Assembly: GCA_963708625.1 (NCBI GenBank)
Contig: CAVPSV010000002.1
Location: forward strand, 930,001 to 994,000
DNA: 64,000 bases
DNA from: DASXIF01 sp036498145
GTDB taxonomy: Bacteria; Actinomycetota; Actinomycetes; Mycobacteriales; Jatrophihabitantaceae
Direction of reading: 5' to 3'
Shown: positions 47,115 to 55,271 of the stretch, in pieces
Numbering within the stretch: the first letter of the stretch is position 1
Layout: each line of letters opens with the position of its first letter
Made by a program: the position numbers and the translations under genes
Notes under the pieces: generated by a model
Told to the model about the DNA's origin: nothing
Seen by the model: the letters and a program-made list of their open reading frames with translations, nothing else
Database searches by the model: none

Positions 47115-47573
47115 ATGGGCCGTGTCCAACTCGCCCTCAACGTGAACGATCTCGAGGAGTCGATCGCGTTCTACAGCAAGCTATTCAACACACAGCCAGC
47201 CAAAATTCGGCCGGGCTACGCCAACTTTGCTGTGGCAGAGCCTCCGTTGAAACTCATCCTCATGGAGAACCCTGGAGAGGGCGGCTCGATCAATCATCTC
47301 GGCGTCGAGGTCGAAGGCATCGACGTGGTCGACGCAGAACAGACCCGCCTGTCCGAATCGGGCCTGGCGTCGATCGACGAGCGCGGCACGACCTGCTGCT
47401 ACGCCAAGCAGGACAAGTTCTGGGTCCAGGGCACGCCGAATGGCGAGCGCTGGGAGGTCTACACGGTTCTCGCCGACAGCGAGACATTCTCCGCCGAGGC
47501 CGCCGAGGGATCGACCTGCTGCGGCACCGAGGTGGGCGCTGAGCTTGAGGCCACGGGAACCCGCTGTTGCTGA
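47115..47573 (+). CDS. arsI: ArsI/CadI family C-As lyase
   Basis: Fe(II)-dependent VOC-fold dioxygenase that cleaves the carbon-arsenic bond of methylarsenite and related compounds. The 152-aa protein has candidate metal ligands Q5, H61 (INHLGVEV) and E114 (WEVYTV), and the vicinal substrate-binding cysteines C94/C95 in GTTCCYAKQDKFWV. The C-terminal tail carries two more CC pairs (STCCGTE, TRCC), which may bind trivalent arsenic. AAGGAGG at 47104-47110 precedes the ATG. Presence implies exposure to organoarsenicals. CadI (Rv2641) is a close family member, so cadmium induction is an alternative. Confidence 0.9.
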   Translation: MGRVQLALNVNDLEESIAFYSKLFNTQPAKIRPGYANFAVAEPPLKLILMENPGEGGSINHLGVEVEGIDVVDAEQTRLSESGLASIDERGTTCCYAKQDKFWVQGTPNGERWEVYTVLADSETFSAEAAEGSTCCGTEVGAELEATGTRCC

Positions 47574-47667
47574 AACGCGCGACCGAGCACGGGAAAGCGA
47601 ATGCAGGTCACGCCGTCCGTTCGCAAAACTCAATGCAATCGTCAGGCCGGGGCTACTACGCCCGATC

Positions 47668-47742
47668 TGGTGGGCGCTACTGGGATCGAACCAGTGACCG
47701 CTCGGGTGTAAGCCGAGTGCTCTCCCGCTGAGCTAAGCGCCC
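47668..47742 (-). tRNA. tRNA-Val (anticodon TAC), CCA encoded
   Basis: Cloverleaf is complete: acceptor GGGCGCT pairs with AGCGCCC, D arm GCTCAGCGGGAGAGC, anticodon stem CTCGG/CCGAG with loop TTACACC holding TAC, T arm with GTTCGATCC, and genomic CCA at the 3' end. The 3' end faces the arsenic cluster. Confidence 0.96.
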
Positions 47743-47835
47743 GCACCACGCCATGCCCAGCAATACAGCGCGATCACCGGCACGGCCCGGCTCAGGGTAC
47801 CGGCCAGCGCACGCGCCCCCGGGCCGTACCGTGAT

Positions 47836-49158
47836 GTGGTGTTCCGGGAGTTGGGCCAGTTGCGCCAGCCGCGGTACGCGGCACTCGCCGTGGGGATGCT
47901 GATGCTCGCCCTCGGCTGCATCGGTGCGGGCACCTGGCAGATCTTCCGCTACCAACAGTCCGTCCACGGCAACCGTGCGTTACGCACCAATGCGCATGCC
48001 CCGGCGGCGCCGCTGACCACCGCACTCGTCCCGCTGACCAGTACCGGACCGTCACCGGCGCGAAATACCGTCCTGTTCCGCACCGTCACCGTCACCGGCA
48101 GCTACCTGAGCGCGCCGCCGCAATTCCTGCGCGGCGACTCCATGAACGGCCTGGACGGCTATGACGTGATCTCGGCATTTCGCACCGACACCGGCGTGCT
48201 GCTCGTCGCGCGCGGATTCGCCTCCGGCAACAGCGGTGCATCGCCGGGCAATGTGCCGTCGCCACCGGCCGGACGCATCCAGATCGTGGGGCGGCTGCAG
48301 ACCGTCTCGACGTCCGACGACGGTGCGACGCAGCTCCCCGGCCGCCAACTCAGCTCGATCAATCCCACCCAGCAGGCGGGGCGGCTCGGCCTGCCCGTCT
48401 ACCAGGCCTACCTGATTCTGGACGCCGGCCGCCTCGGCACCGCCGGGCTCCTCGCTCTGCCCGGACCAGACCTGTCCAACCCTGTCGGTGGCGCGTTTGA
48501 GGGGCAGCACCTTGCCTACGTCGTCCAGTGGTACATCTTCGCCCTCCTCGCCCTGGTCGCACCGTTCGCATACCGCAGGCACGAGATCCATGAAGCGCAG
48601 CGTTACTACCTGGGCATCGACCCGGGCATGGTCGAGATCGACGATGAACTGCCGGTCGCCGCGGACGTCGTCCGCCGGCAACTGACCGCCGGTACGCCCG
48701 CCTCCGCGGACGGTGCCGATGACACCGCACTGGCCGTGCGTGCAGCCGGCGAGCTGCTGCCCTACCGCACCGTTGATCCGGACCGGTTGCGCCAGGCGCG
48801 CCGCTTGGCCGACCGGTACGGCCGGTCACTCGGCGACCGCTACGACGGGCCGGTCGAGGCGGACCGGCCAGGACCGCCACGCGTCGCCCCGACAGGCGGG
48901 GCTGGCGCGCGGCCGGCCTACCGCACCCGGAACGCGGACAGCACGACTGCGGTGCACCGCAGCGAGGGCGACGAGCTGCACGGCGCCTACAACGACTACC
49001 TCTGGGAACTCGCGCTGCGCGACGGCAACCTGCCCGAGATTTCCGTGCCCGCGGACAGCGACGCTGCCGACGGTGCCGACGGCCAGCCGGCGCCGCGTCC
49101 GCAGATCCCCGACGGGCCGACGACGATCAACCCTCAGCCCAACGAACGCGAACGGTGA
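47836..49158 (+). CDS. SURF1 family cytochrome c oxidase assembly protein
   Basis: Membrane factor for heme-copper oxidase assembly. N-terminal helix ALAVGMLMLALGCIGAGTWQIFRY, large outer domain with VTVTGSYL and VARGFASGN, and a second helix VVQWYIFALLALVAPFAYRRHE near residue 240. After it comes an unusual 190-residue Ala/Asp/Arg-rich cytoplasmic tail without known fold, longer than most SURF1 proteins. GTG 47836 or 47839 may be used. M. tuberculosis has Rv2235 at this position. Confidence 0.88.
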   Translation: MVFRELGQLRQPRYAALAVGMLMLALGCIGAGTWQIFRYQQSVHGNRALRTNAHAPAAPLTTALVPLTSTGPSPARNTVLFRTVTVTGSYLSAPPQFLRGDSMNGLDGYDVISAFRTDTGVLLVARGFASGNSGASPGNVPSPPAGRIQIVGRLQTVSTSDDGATQLPGRQLSSINPTQQAGRLGLPVYQAYLILDAGRLGTAGLLALPGPDLSNPVGGAFEGQHLAYVVQWYIFALLALVAPFAYRRHEIHEAQRYYLGIDPGMVEIDDELPVAADVVRRQLTAGTPASADGADDTALAVRAAGELLPYRTVDPDRLRQARRLADRYGRSLGDRYDGPVEADRPGPPRVAPTGGAGARPAYRTRNADSTTAVHRSEGDELHGAYNDYLWELALRDGNLPEISVPADSDAADGADGQPAPRPQIPDGPTTINPQPNERER

Positions 49159-49233
49159 CCTGGGCGGAGGTTGCGCCGATGTACGCGGCGGGTGGGTCGC
49201 AGCCCGGCTCGCCCGAGGGCCGAGCCAGGCACG

Positions 49234-49689
49234 TCACAGGGCCTTGATCGCCTCGCGCCAGTCCTGCGGCTCGCGTCCGTCTCCGGGTTGGCGCATCTCG
49301 GCAAAGGTGACGATGCCGTGGGAGTCGATGAGGAACGTGCCGCGGTTGGCGAATCCGACCTGATCGTTGAAAACGCCGTAGGCCTGCGCGACCGCCCCAT
49401 GCGGCCAGAAGTCGGCCAGCAGCGGGAACTCGTAACCCTCGCGTTCGGCGAAGATCTTGTGCGAGTACACCGAGTCGACGCTGACACACAACACCTGCAC
49501 GTCGTCGTTCTGGAACGTGGAAAGGTCGTCGCGCACCGCGCACAGCTCGCCGGTGCAGATTCCGGTGAACGCCAGCGGATAGAAGATGATCAACACCGCG
49601 CGCGTCCCGCGGAACTGGGACAACGTCACGTCCTCGTTGTTCTGGTCCCGCAACGTGAAGTCCGGTGCGACCTGCCCGACCTCGATCAT
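49234..49689 (-). CDS. ahpE: AhpE-type peroxiredoxin
   Basis: Thiol peroxidase that reduces hydroperoxides. The 151-aa protein has the peroxidatic Cys C45 in YPLAFTGICTGELC, a second Cys at C50, and closing blocks VSVDSVYSHKIFAE and RGTFLIDSHG. The sequence matches the one-Cys AhpE group (Rv2238c), reduced by mycoredoxin. It overlaps the stop of the DUF3052 gene by four bases, so they are co-transcribed. Confidence 0.93.
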   Translation of the reverse strand: MIEVGQVAPDFTLRDQNNEDVTLSQFRGTRAVLIIFYPLAFTGICTGELCAVRDDLSTFQNDDVQVLCVSVDSVYSHKIFAEREGYEFPLLADFWPHGAVAQAYGVFNDQVGFANRGTFLIDSHGIVTFAEMRQPGDGREPQDWREAIKAL

Positions 49690-50117
49690 CGGCGTGCGCC
49701 CGACTTACGCCCGACCAGCCGGGCGCCGGCCCATTCCGAACTCACCTGGGTGATCGACGTCTGCGACAGCCCGGCGACCGACGCGGCCTCGGCGATGTCC
49801 GAGGGCTCCACGTAACCGGAGCGGCCTCGCTTCGGCGTCAGCAACCAGATCACCCCGTTATCGGCGAGCGGAGCGATGGCGTCCACCAGCAGGTCGGTCA
49901 GGTCGCCGTCGCCGTCGCGGTACCAGACGAGCACGACGTCCACGACCTCGTCGGAGTCCTCCGGCACCAGAGCCTCGCCGGTGCGGTCCTCGATCACCTC
50001 ACGCAGTTGTTCGTCGACGTCGTCGTCGAACCCCATCTCCATGACGATCATCCCGGCAGCAAGCCCCATCCGCTCGGCCACGCCGGGCCCGCCGCTGGCG
50101 GTCGAGCTCGTGCTCAC
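49686..50117 (-). CDS. DUF3052 protein
   Basis: A 143-aa acidic cytoplasmic protein: GVAERMGLAAGMIVMEMGFDDDVDEQLRE, VDVVLVWYRDGDGDLTDLLVD, VIWLLTPKRGRSGYVEPSDIAEAA. The family is found only in actinobacteria, always near ahpE and aceE (Rv2239c); function unknown. GTG 50117 has AGGAG upstream; the frame stays open to 50174. Confidence 0.88.
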   Translation of the reverse strand: MSTSSTASGGPGVAERMGLAAGMIVMEMGFDDDVDEQLREVIEDRTGEALVPEDSDEVVDVVLVWYRDGDGDLTDLLVDAIAPLADNGVIWLLTPKRGRSGYVEPSDIAEAASVAGLSQTSITQVSSEWAGARLVGRKSGARR

Positions 50118-50224
50118 GGCGTCATTCTCCTGACTCTCGGGGCCGGTCGCCGGGGCCGGCCGTACTCGCACCATTCATACCTACCAGGCGGTAGTTCCTG
50201 CCAGGACCCTATCGGCTTTCCAGG

Positions 50225-52990
50225 GTGTTCACTGGTCTGGTGACACGGGACAGGTACAGCATCATCACCGACGGTCTACCCAGCCAGGTGCCGGACATCG
50301 ACCCGGACGAGACCCGCGAGTGGATCGAGTCGTTCGACGACGCAGTCGACTCCGAGGGCCGCCAGCGGGCCCGTTTCCTCATGCTGAAGCTGCTCGAGCG
50401 AGCCCGCGAGCGCCAGGTCGGCGTGCCGGCCCTGCGCAGCACCGACTACATCAACACCATCCCGCCGGAGCGCGAGCCCTGGTTCCCCGGCGACGAGGAC
50501 ATCGAGCGCCGGATCCGCGCCTACATCCGCTGGAACGCCGCGGTGATGGTCTCGCGCGCGAACAAGACGGTGGGCGTCGGCGGCCACATCGCCACCTATG
50601 CCAGCGCGGCCTCGCTCTACGAGGTGGGTTACAACCATTTCTTCCGGGGCAAGGACCTGGCCAGCGGCACCGGTGACCAGGTCTACTTCCAGGGGCACGC
50701 GGCCCCGGGCATCTATGCGCGCGCCTACCTCGAAGGCCGGCTCACCGAGCAGCACCTGGACGGGTTCCGGCAGGAACGCTCGCACGCGCCGTACGGACTC
50801 TCGTCCTATCCACATCCACGGCTGATGCCGGAGTTCTGGGAGTTCCCCACCGTCTCGATGGGGATCGGGCCGATCAGCGCGATCTACCAGGCCCGCTTCA
50901 ATCGGTATCTGCATGCGCGCGGCATCGCCGACACGTCGAACTCGCACGTGTGGGCGTTCCTCGGCGACGGTGAGATGGACGAGGTGGAGTCGCTCGGCGC
51001 GATCGGCGTCGCCGCGCGCGAGGAGCTGGACAACCTCACCTTCGTCATCAACTGCAACCTGCAGCGCCTGGACGGTCCGGTCCGCGGCAACGGCAAGATC
51101 ATCCAAGAGCTGGAGGCCTATTTCCGCGGCGCCGGCTGGAATGTGATCAAGGTGATCTGGGGCCGGGACTGGGACCGCCTGCTCGCCCGGGACGCCGACG
51201 GCGTGCTGGTGAACCAGATGAACACCACCCCCGACGGCCAGTTCCAGACGTACACCGTGGAGAGCGGCGCCTACATCCGCGAGCATTTCTTCGGTGGCGA
51301 CCCGCGCCTGCGCCGCATGGTCGAGGAGATGTCCGACGACGACCTGCGCAAGCTGTCCCGCGGTGGGCACGACTACCGCAAGGTGTACGCCGCGTTCTCC
51401 GCCGCGCGCGAGCACGTGGGCCAGCCGACGGTGATCCTGGCCAAGACGATCAAGGGATGGACCCTCGAGTCGTTCGAGGGCCGCAACGCCACACACCAGA
51501 TGAAGAAGCTCACCACCGCAGACCTGAAGGCCTTCCGCGACCGGCTGTACCTGCCCATCACGGACGAGGCCCTGGAAGCCGATCTGCCGCCGTACTACCA
51601 CCCGGGCGAGCGCTCGGACGAGATCCAGTACATGCGCGAGCGTCGGGCCGCGCTCGGCGGCGCACTGCCGAAGCGGGTGGTCCGAGCCAAGCCACTGACA
51701 CTGCCCGGCGAGTCCGCGTATGCGGAACTGCGTGCCGGCTCGGGTCGCCAGTCGATCGCCACCACGATGGCGGTGGTGCGCCTGTTCAAGGACCTGATCA
51801 AGGACAAGGAAATCGGCGCCAGGTTCGTGCCGATCATCCCGGACGAGGCCCGAACCTTCGGCCTGGACGCGATCTTCCCGACCGCAAAGATCTATTCGCC
51901 GCACGGGCAGGAGTACGAAGCGGTGGACCGCGACCTGCTGCTGTCCTACAAGGAGTCCACCACCGGACAGATCCTGCACGAAGGAATCAGCGAAGCCGGC
52001 TCGATGGCATCGCTCACCGCGGCCGGTACGGCGTATGCGACGCACGGCGTGCCGATGATCCCGTTCTACATCTTCTACTCGATGTTCGGCTTCCAGCGCA
52101 CCGGCGACCAGTTCTGGGCGCTGGCCGACCAGCTCGGCCGCGGTTTCGTACTGGGCGCAACGGCCGGGCGCACCACGCTCACCGGCGAAGGGCTGCAGCA
52201 CGCTGACGGGCATTCGCCGTTGCTCGCCGCGACGAACCCGGCCTGCGTCGCGTACGACCCCGCCTTCGCGTTCGAGATAGCGCACATCGTGCGTGCCGGG
52301 CTGGAGCGGATGTACGGCGTCGGCGCCTATGGTGCGCCGCGTTCGGACCGCGATGTGTTCTACTACCTCACCGTCTACAACGAGCCGTTCCCGCAGCCGG
52401 CGGAGCCGGACGGGCTTGATGTGGACGCTCTGCTGCGCGGCATCTACCGCTACTCCCCCTCGCTCGGCGTCGCCGGGCGGCCACGGGCGAATCTGCTCGC
52501 CTCCGGTGTGGGCGTGCCGTGGGCGCTCGACGCGCAGCGCATGCTCGGTGAGGACTGGAATGTCGACGCGGACGTGTGGTCGGTGACGTCGTGGAACGAG
52601 TTGCGCCGCGACGCGATCGAGTGCGAACGCCAGGCTCTGCTCGAGCCCGACGCCGAGCCTCGGGTGCCGTTCGTGACCAGCGCGCTGAGTGGCTACGAGG
52701 GACCGTTCGTCGCCGTGTCGGACTATATGCGGGCGGTGCCGGACCAGATCGCCCGCTGGGTTCCTGGCGACTACACCTCGCTCGGCACCGATGGGTTCGG
52801 TTTCGCGGACACCCGCGGTGCCGCCCGCCGCTTCTTCCACGTCGACGCGGAATCGATCGTGGTGGCGGTGCTCGAGCAACTTGCGCGCCGCGGCGAGGTG
52901 AAACGGGATGCACCACGCGATGCGATCGAGCGTTACCGGCTGCACGACGTGAACGCGGCCGGGCACGGCACCATCGGCGGGGACGCCTGA
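50225..52990 (+). CDS. aceE: pyruvate dehydrogenase E1, homodimeric type
   Basis: Thiamine diphosphate enzyme decarboxylating pyruvate and reductively acetylating the E2 lipoyl group. The 921-aa protein is intact. TPP/Mg motif GDGEMDEVES followed by NLTFVINCN near residue 250; N-terminal block ETREWIESFDD; ISEAGSMASLTAAGTAY near 590; FYIFYSMFGFQRTGDQ and the C-terminal SVTSWNELRRDA. Start GTG 50225. E2 (dlaT) and E3 (lpd) are at 8.3-11.4 kb, so all three parts of the complex are in the window, as in mycobacteria. Confidence 0.96.
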   Translation: MFTGLVTRDRYSIITDGLPSQVPDIDPDETREWIESFDDAVDSEGRQRARFLMLKLLERARERQVGVPALRSTDYINTIPPEREPWFPGDEDIERRIRAYIRWNAAVMVSRANKTVGVGGHIATYASAASLYEVGYNHFFRGKDLASGTGDQVYFQGHAAPGIYARAYLEGRLTEQHLDGFRQERSHAPYGLSSYPHPRLMPEFWEFPTVSMGIGPISAIYQARFNRYLHARGIADTSNSHVWAFLGDGEMDEVESLGAIGVAAREELDNLTFVINCNLQRLDGPVRGNGKIIQELEAYFRGAGWNVIKVIWGRDWDRLLARDADGVLVNQMNTTPDGQFQTYTVESGAYIREHFFGGDPRLRRMVEEMSDDDLRKLSRGGHDYRKVYAAFSAAREHVGQPTVILAKTIKGWTLESFEGRNATHQMKKLTTADLKAFRDRLYLPITDEALEADLPPYYHPGERSDEIQYMRERRAALGGALPKRVVRAKPLTLPGESAYAELRAGSGRQSIATTMAVVRLFKDLIKDKEIGARFVPIIPDEARTFGLDAIFPTAKIYSPHGQEYEAVDRDLLLSYKESTTGQILHEGISEAGSMASLTAAGTAYATHGVPMIPFYIFYSMFGFQRTGDQFWALADQLGRGFVLGATAGRTTLTGEGLQHADGHSPLLAATNPACVAYDPAFAFEIAHIVRAGLERMYGVGAYGAPRSDRDVFYYLTVYNEPFPQPAEPDGLDVDALLRGIYRYSPSLGVAGRPRANLLASGVGVPWALDAQRMLGEDWNVDADVWSVTSWNELRRDAIECERQALLEPDAEPRVPFVTSALSGYEGPFVAVSDYMRAVPDQIARWVPGDYTSLGTDGFGFADTRGAARRFFHVDAESIVVAVLEQLARRGEVKRDAPRDAIERYRLHDVNAAGHGTIGGDA

Positions 52991-53029
52991 GAAGGCCGTA
53001 GACCGGACGAACCGAGGACGGACGCGACG

Positions 53030-54607
53030 ATGGGCGGCACCAGGACGGCGGGGGGCCATTCGGCGATCGAATGGCTCCTCGACCCGGCACCGACTGTCGG
53101 TGACGCTGCGGCACCCGACACCGCGACCGGCGAGCGACTAGACCACGGCCCGACGTCGGCGGAGGCGCTGCGGCCGTGGCGGCGGCAGCACCTGCCAGCA
53201 GCGCCCGAGCGCTCACCGTGGCTCGCCCATTGGCGGCGAGGCTGGCACCGAGCCGGGCGGCGCACCCAGGTCGTGATCGTGGTCGTCGGCCTCGTGGCCG
53301 GCACCATCGCGATCTGGTACGCCGACCGGACGCCGGCGCTGCACCCAACGCTGGCCGGCGTCCGGGTCGAGGCACCCGCATCCGTCCTCGCGACCGCCGA
53401 CCGCCAGCTGCGCGGTTACGCGCTGGGCCGCAGCGGTTCGGTCAGCCCGCAATCACGGTGCTATTTCGACCGAACCGGCACCCCTGCGCGCAGCGACGTG
53501 GCGAACACGCTGTACTGCGGCCCGGCGCTGTTCTACGACGGCTCGGCGAGCGCCGCGTATCTGCAATTCCCGCTCGCCGCGGCCAGGCACGGCGATCGGG
53601 TGACCCTGACCCCGGCACCGACGCCGGTTGACCCGGTGCCGGCGGCGCTGCCCGCCGAGGCCGTGCTCGAGCGCACCGATCACGCGCAACCACCGTCCGG
53701 CGCCGACGGACTCACGCCGCCAGTGCCACCGCCGGCAGCGCGCGACCTGTTCGTTGCCGTCGATGGCAGCGACGTGCCCGGAGTTCAGATCGCCTCGCCG
53801 CGGGCGATCATGGGCGGCCTCGGCCTCACCCTCACGCTGGAGGCGGTCGGGCCGATCGATCACTTCGGCCACAACAGCACGGAACGTTCCGCGCCCGCCG
53901 GCCAGCGCCTGATCGCATTCGAGATCGTGATGTCCGACGGCGAACAGGCCAGCCGCGTCGACGCTCCCGATATCGCGGTGGGCGTGCGCATCGACGGCGC
54001 GGCGGTGCGCGCACTGCCGCACGCCGTGCTGCCCTTCGCGCCATACGGACAGTGGTTCATCGTCGCGGTTCCGGCGGTGACGCGTGGCGTCAACCTGGTC
54101 TTCGGCGACGAGGGCATCACCCAGAGCGTCTCGCTGCTGACCGGCGAGCCGTCGCCCGGCAACATCGAGGTGCTGCAACGAACGGACCGCGTCGATTCGA
54201 TCATCAACGCGTTCGACTCGAGCGCGGTGATCGACGACCATGGCCAGCGCCGACGCGTCGCGGTAACGATCGAGAAGGACCCGGCCTACCTCGAATACTT
54301 CGGACCGCAGGGCCAGCATCCGCCGCCCGATCACGCCTACGTCCAGGTCGCGCTGTGCTACCGGATCGCCGGCGCGGCCGAGTGCCCGCCGCTGTCCACC
54401 TCGGACATGCTGCTGACCCCCACCGGCGGGCGTCCGATCCGTGGCCGAAACGTGGGCACCGGGTCGCTGCCGTACGACGTGTTCGAGGTGCCGGCGTCGT
54501 ACTCGACCGGCAACCTGACGCTGGCGAGCACCGTCACTATCGCGCCCGGTGTGACCATGTCCGGACTGACGTCGGTATCGGTTCCGATCCTGTTCGAGCC
54601 GCAATGA
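53030..54607 (+). CDS. hypothetical membrane-anchored extracytoplasmic protein
   Basis: A 525-aa protein: disordered Pro/Ala N-terminus to residue 75, one transmembrane helix (TQVVIVVVGLVAGTIAIWY) near 79-97, then a 425-residue outer domain rich in beta-strand patterns (LTLTLEAVG, IAFEIVMSDG, WFIVAVPAVTRGVNLVF, VAVTIEKDPAYLEYFG) with a few Cys (YFDRTGT/TLYCG, LCYRIAGAAEC). I recognise no family. It starts 39 bases after aceE and may be transcribed with it. Confidence 0.65.
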   Translation: MGGTRTAGGHSAIEWLLDPAPTVGDAAAPDTATGERLDHGPTSAEALRPWRRQHLPAAPERSPWLAHWRRGWHRAGRRTQVVIVVVGLVAGTIAIWYADRTPALHPTLAGVRVEAPASVLATADRQLRGYALGRSGSVSPQSRCYFDRTGTPARSDVANTLYCGPALFYDGSASAAYLQFPLAAARHGDRVTLTPAPTPVDPVPAALPAEAVLERTDHAQPPSGADGLTPPVPPPAARDLFVAVDGSDVPGVQIASPRAIMGGLGLTLTLEAVGPIDHFGHNSTERSAPAGQRLIAFEIVMSDGEQASRVDAPDIAVGVRIDGAAVRALPHAVLPFAPYGQWFIVAVPAVTRGVNLVFGDEGITQSVSLLTGEPSPGNIEVLQRTDRVDSIINAFDSSAVIDDHGQRRRVAVTIEKDPAYLEYFGPQGQHPPPDHAYVQVALCYRIAGAAECPPLSTSDMLLTPTGGRPIRGRNVGTGSLPYDVFEVPASYSTGNLTLASTVTIAPGVTMSGLTSVSVPILFEPQ

Positions 54608-54622
54608 CGGGTCGCACGTCGG

Positions 54623-55216
54623 CTACCCGCGAACGACAAGCAGCTCGCCGGCACCGTCGATGACCAGTGACTCGGCACGAGCCCGCACCGAGTCACCGGC
54701 GCTGAGGCGTTGCCCGTTCACGTCGAACGAACCGCTCGCCACGAATGCGTGCACGAGTGCACCGTCGAGCCATGCCAGCGACGTCACCACCTCGAACGCG
54801 GCGACCGTAGCTCGAACGGGAGCCGCACCGAGGAACCATCGCGGCGCGGCATCCGCGCCGAGCAGCGTGGTCTGCACGAACCGGACCGGATCGGTGCGCG
54901 AGGCGTTCCACTCGACGTGCCGGACGCCAGCGCCGGTGAGCTGAACCAGCACCTCACCGTGCCGCAGCACCACCTCGCCCTCGTCGTCGCGGTGACCAAG
55001 CTGCCCGTCGAGCACCCAGGTCATGATCTGCACGCCGCGGTGCGCGTGCTCGGCGAAGCCGGCACCCGGAGCCACCAGATGTTCGTCCACCCCGATCACC
55101 GGACCGAAGGCGAGGTTGTCGGGGTCGTAGTCCGCACCGGCGGAGAAGCAATGCCAGGAGCGAATACCCGGTTGTTCGCTCATGGCGCGCTGCGCGCCAC
55201 GCCGAACCTCGATCAC
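54623..55216 (-). CDS. pirin family protein
   Basis: A 197-aa bicupin. N-terminal start MIEVRRGAQR fits pirin proteins. Metal site candidates are the two His of FAEHAHRGVQI and the His and Glu of VRHVEWN. Family members include quercetin 2,3-dioxygenases and cofactors; the natural role is unknown. GTG 55216 is chosen because homology begins at once. It is four bases from the 17-bp tandem repeat. Confidence 0.85.
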   Translation of the reverse strand: MIEVRRGAQRAMSEQPGIRSWHCFSAGADYDPDNLAFGPVIGVDEHLVAPGAGFAEHAHRGVQIMTWVLDGQLGHRDDEGEVVLRHGEVLVQLTGAGVRHVEWNASRTDPVRFVQTTLLGADAAPRWFLGAAPVRATVAAFEVVTSLAWLDGALVHAFVASGSFDVNGQRLSAGDSVRARAESLVIDGAGELLVVRG

Positions 55217-55220
55217 GGCC

Positions 55221-55271
55221 GGGCTCGCATCATGGTCGGGCTCGCATCATGGCCGGGCTCCCATCATGGGC
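55221..55271. repeat. 17-bp tandem repeat, three copies
   Basis: GGGCTCGCATCATGGTC, GGGCTCGCATCATGGCC and GGGCTCCCATCATGGGC in a row at 55221-55271. It lies before the pirin start and covers the stop of the PHP gene. Confidence 0.75.

Larger units (their letters stand above)
42433..47573. other. arsenic resistance cluster (genomic island candidate)
   Basis: Seven genes: arsC and an arsR-arsC fusion leftward; an aquaglyceroporin, an FAD oxidoreductase and a Cys-rich protein rightward; then arsR leftward and arsI rightward. It interrupts a gene order otherwise conserved with mycobacteria, has gene stumps at its left side, ends 94 bases from the 3' end of a tRNA-Val gene, and looks less GC-rich by eye. 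No integrase or transposase is present. Confidence 0.65.

Noticed and set aside
47668..47742. Second attachment site matching the tRNA-Val 3' end on the far side of the arsenic cluster
   Set aside because: I looked through 41.5-42.4 kb by eye and saw no matching stretch; a computed search would be better.
50276..53059. A 927-codon open frame on the minus strand opposite aceE
   Set aside because: It mirrors the aceE frame, is rich in Arg, His, Ala and Val as usual for antisense frames in high-GC DNA, and has no recognisable domain.
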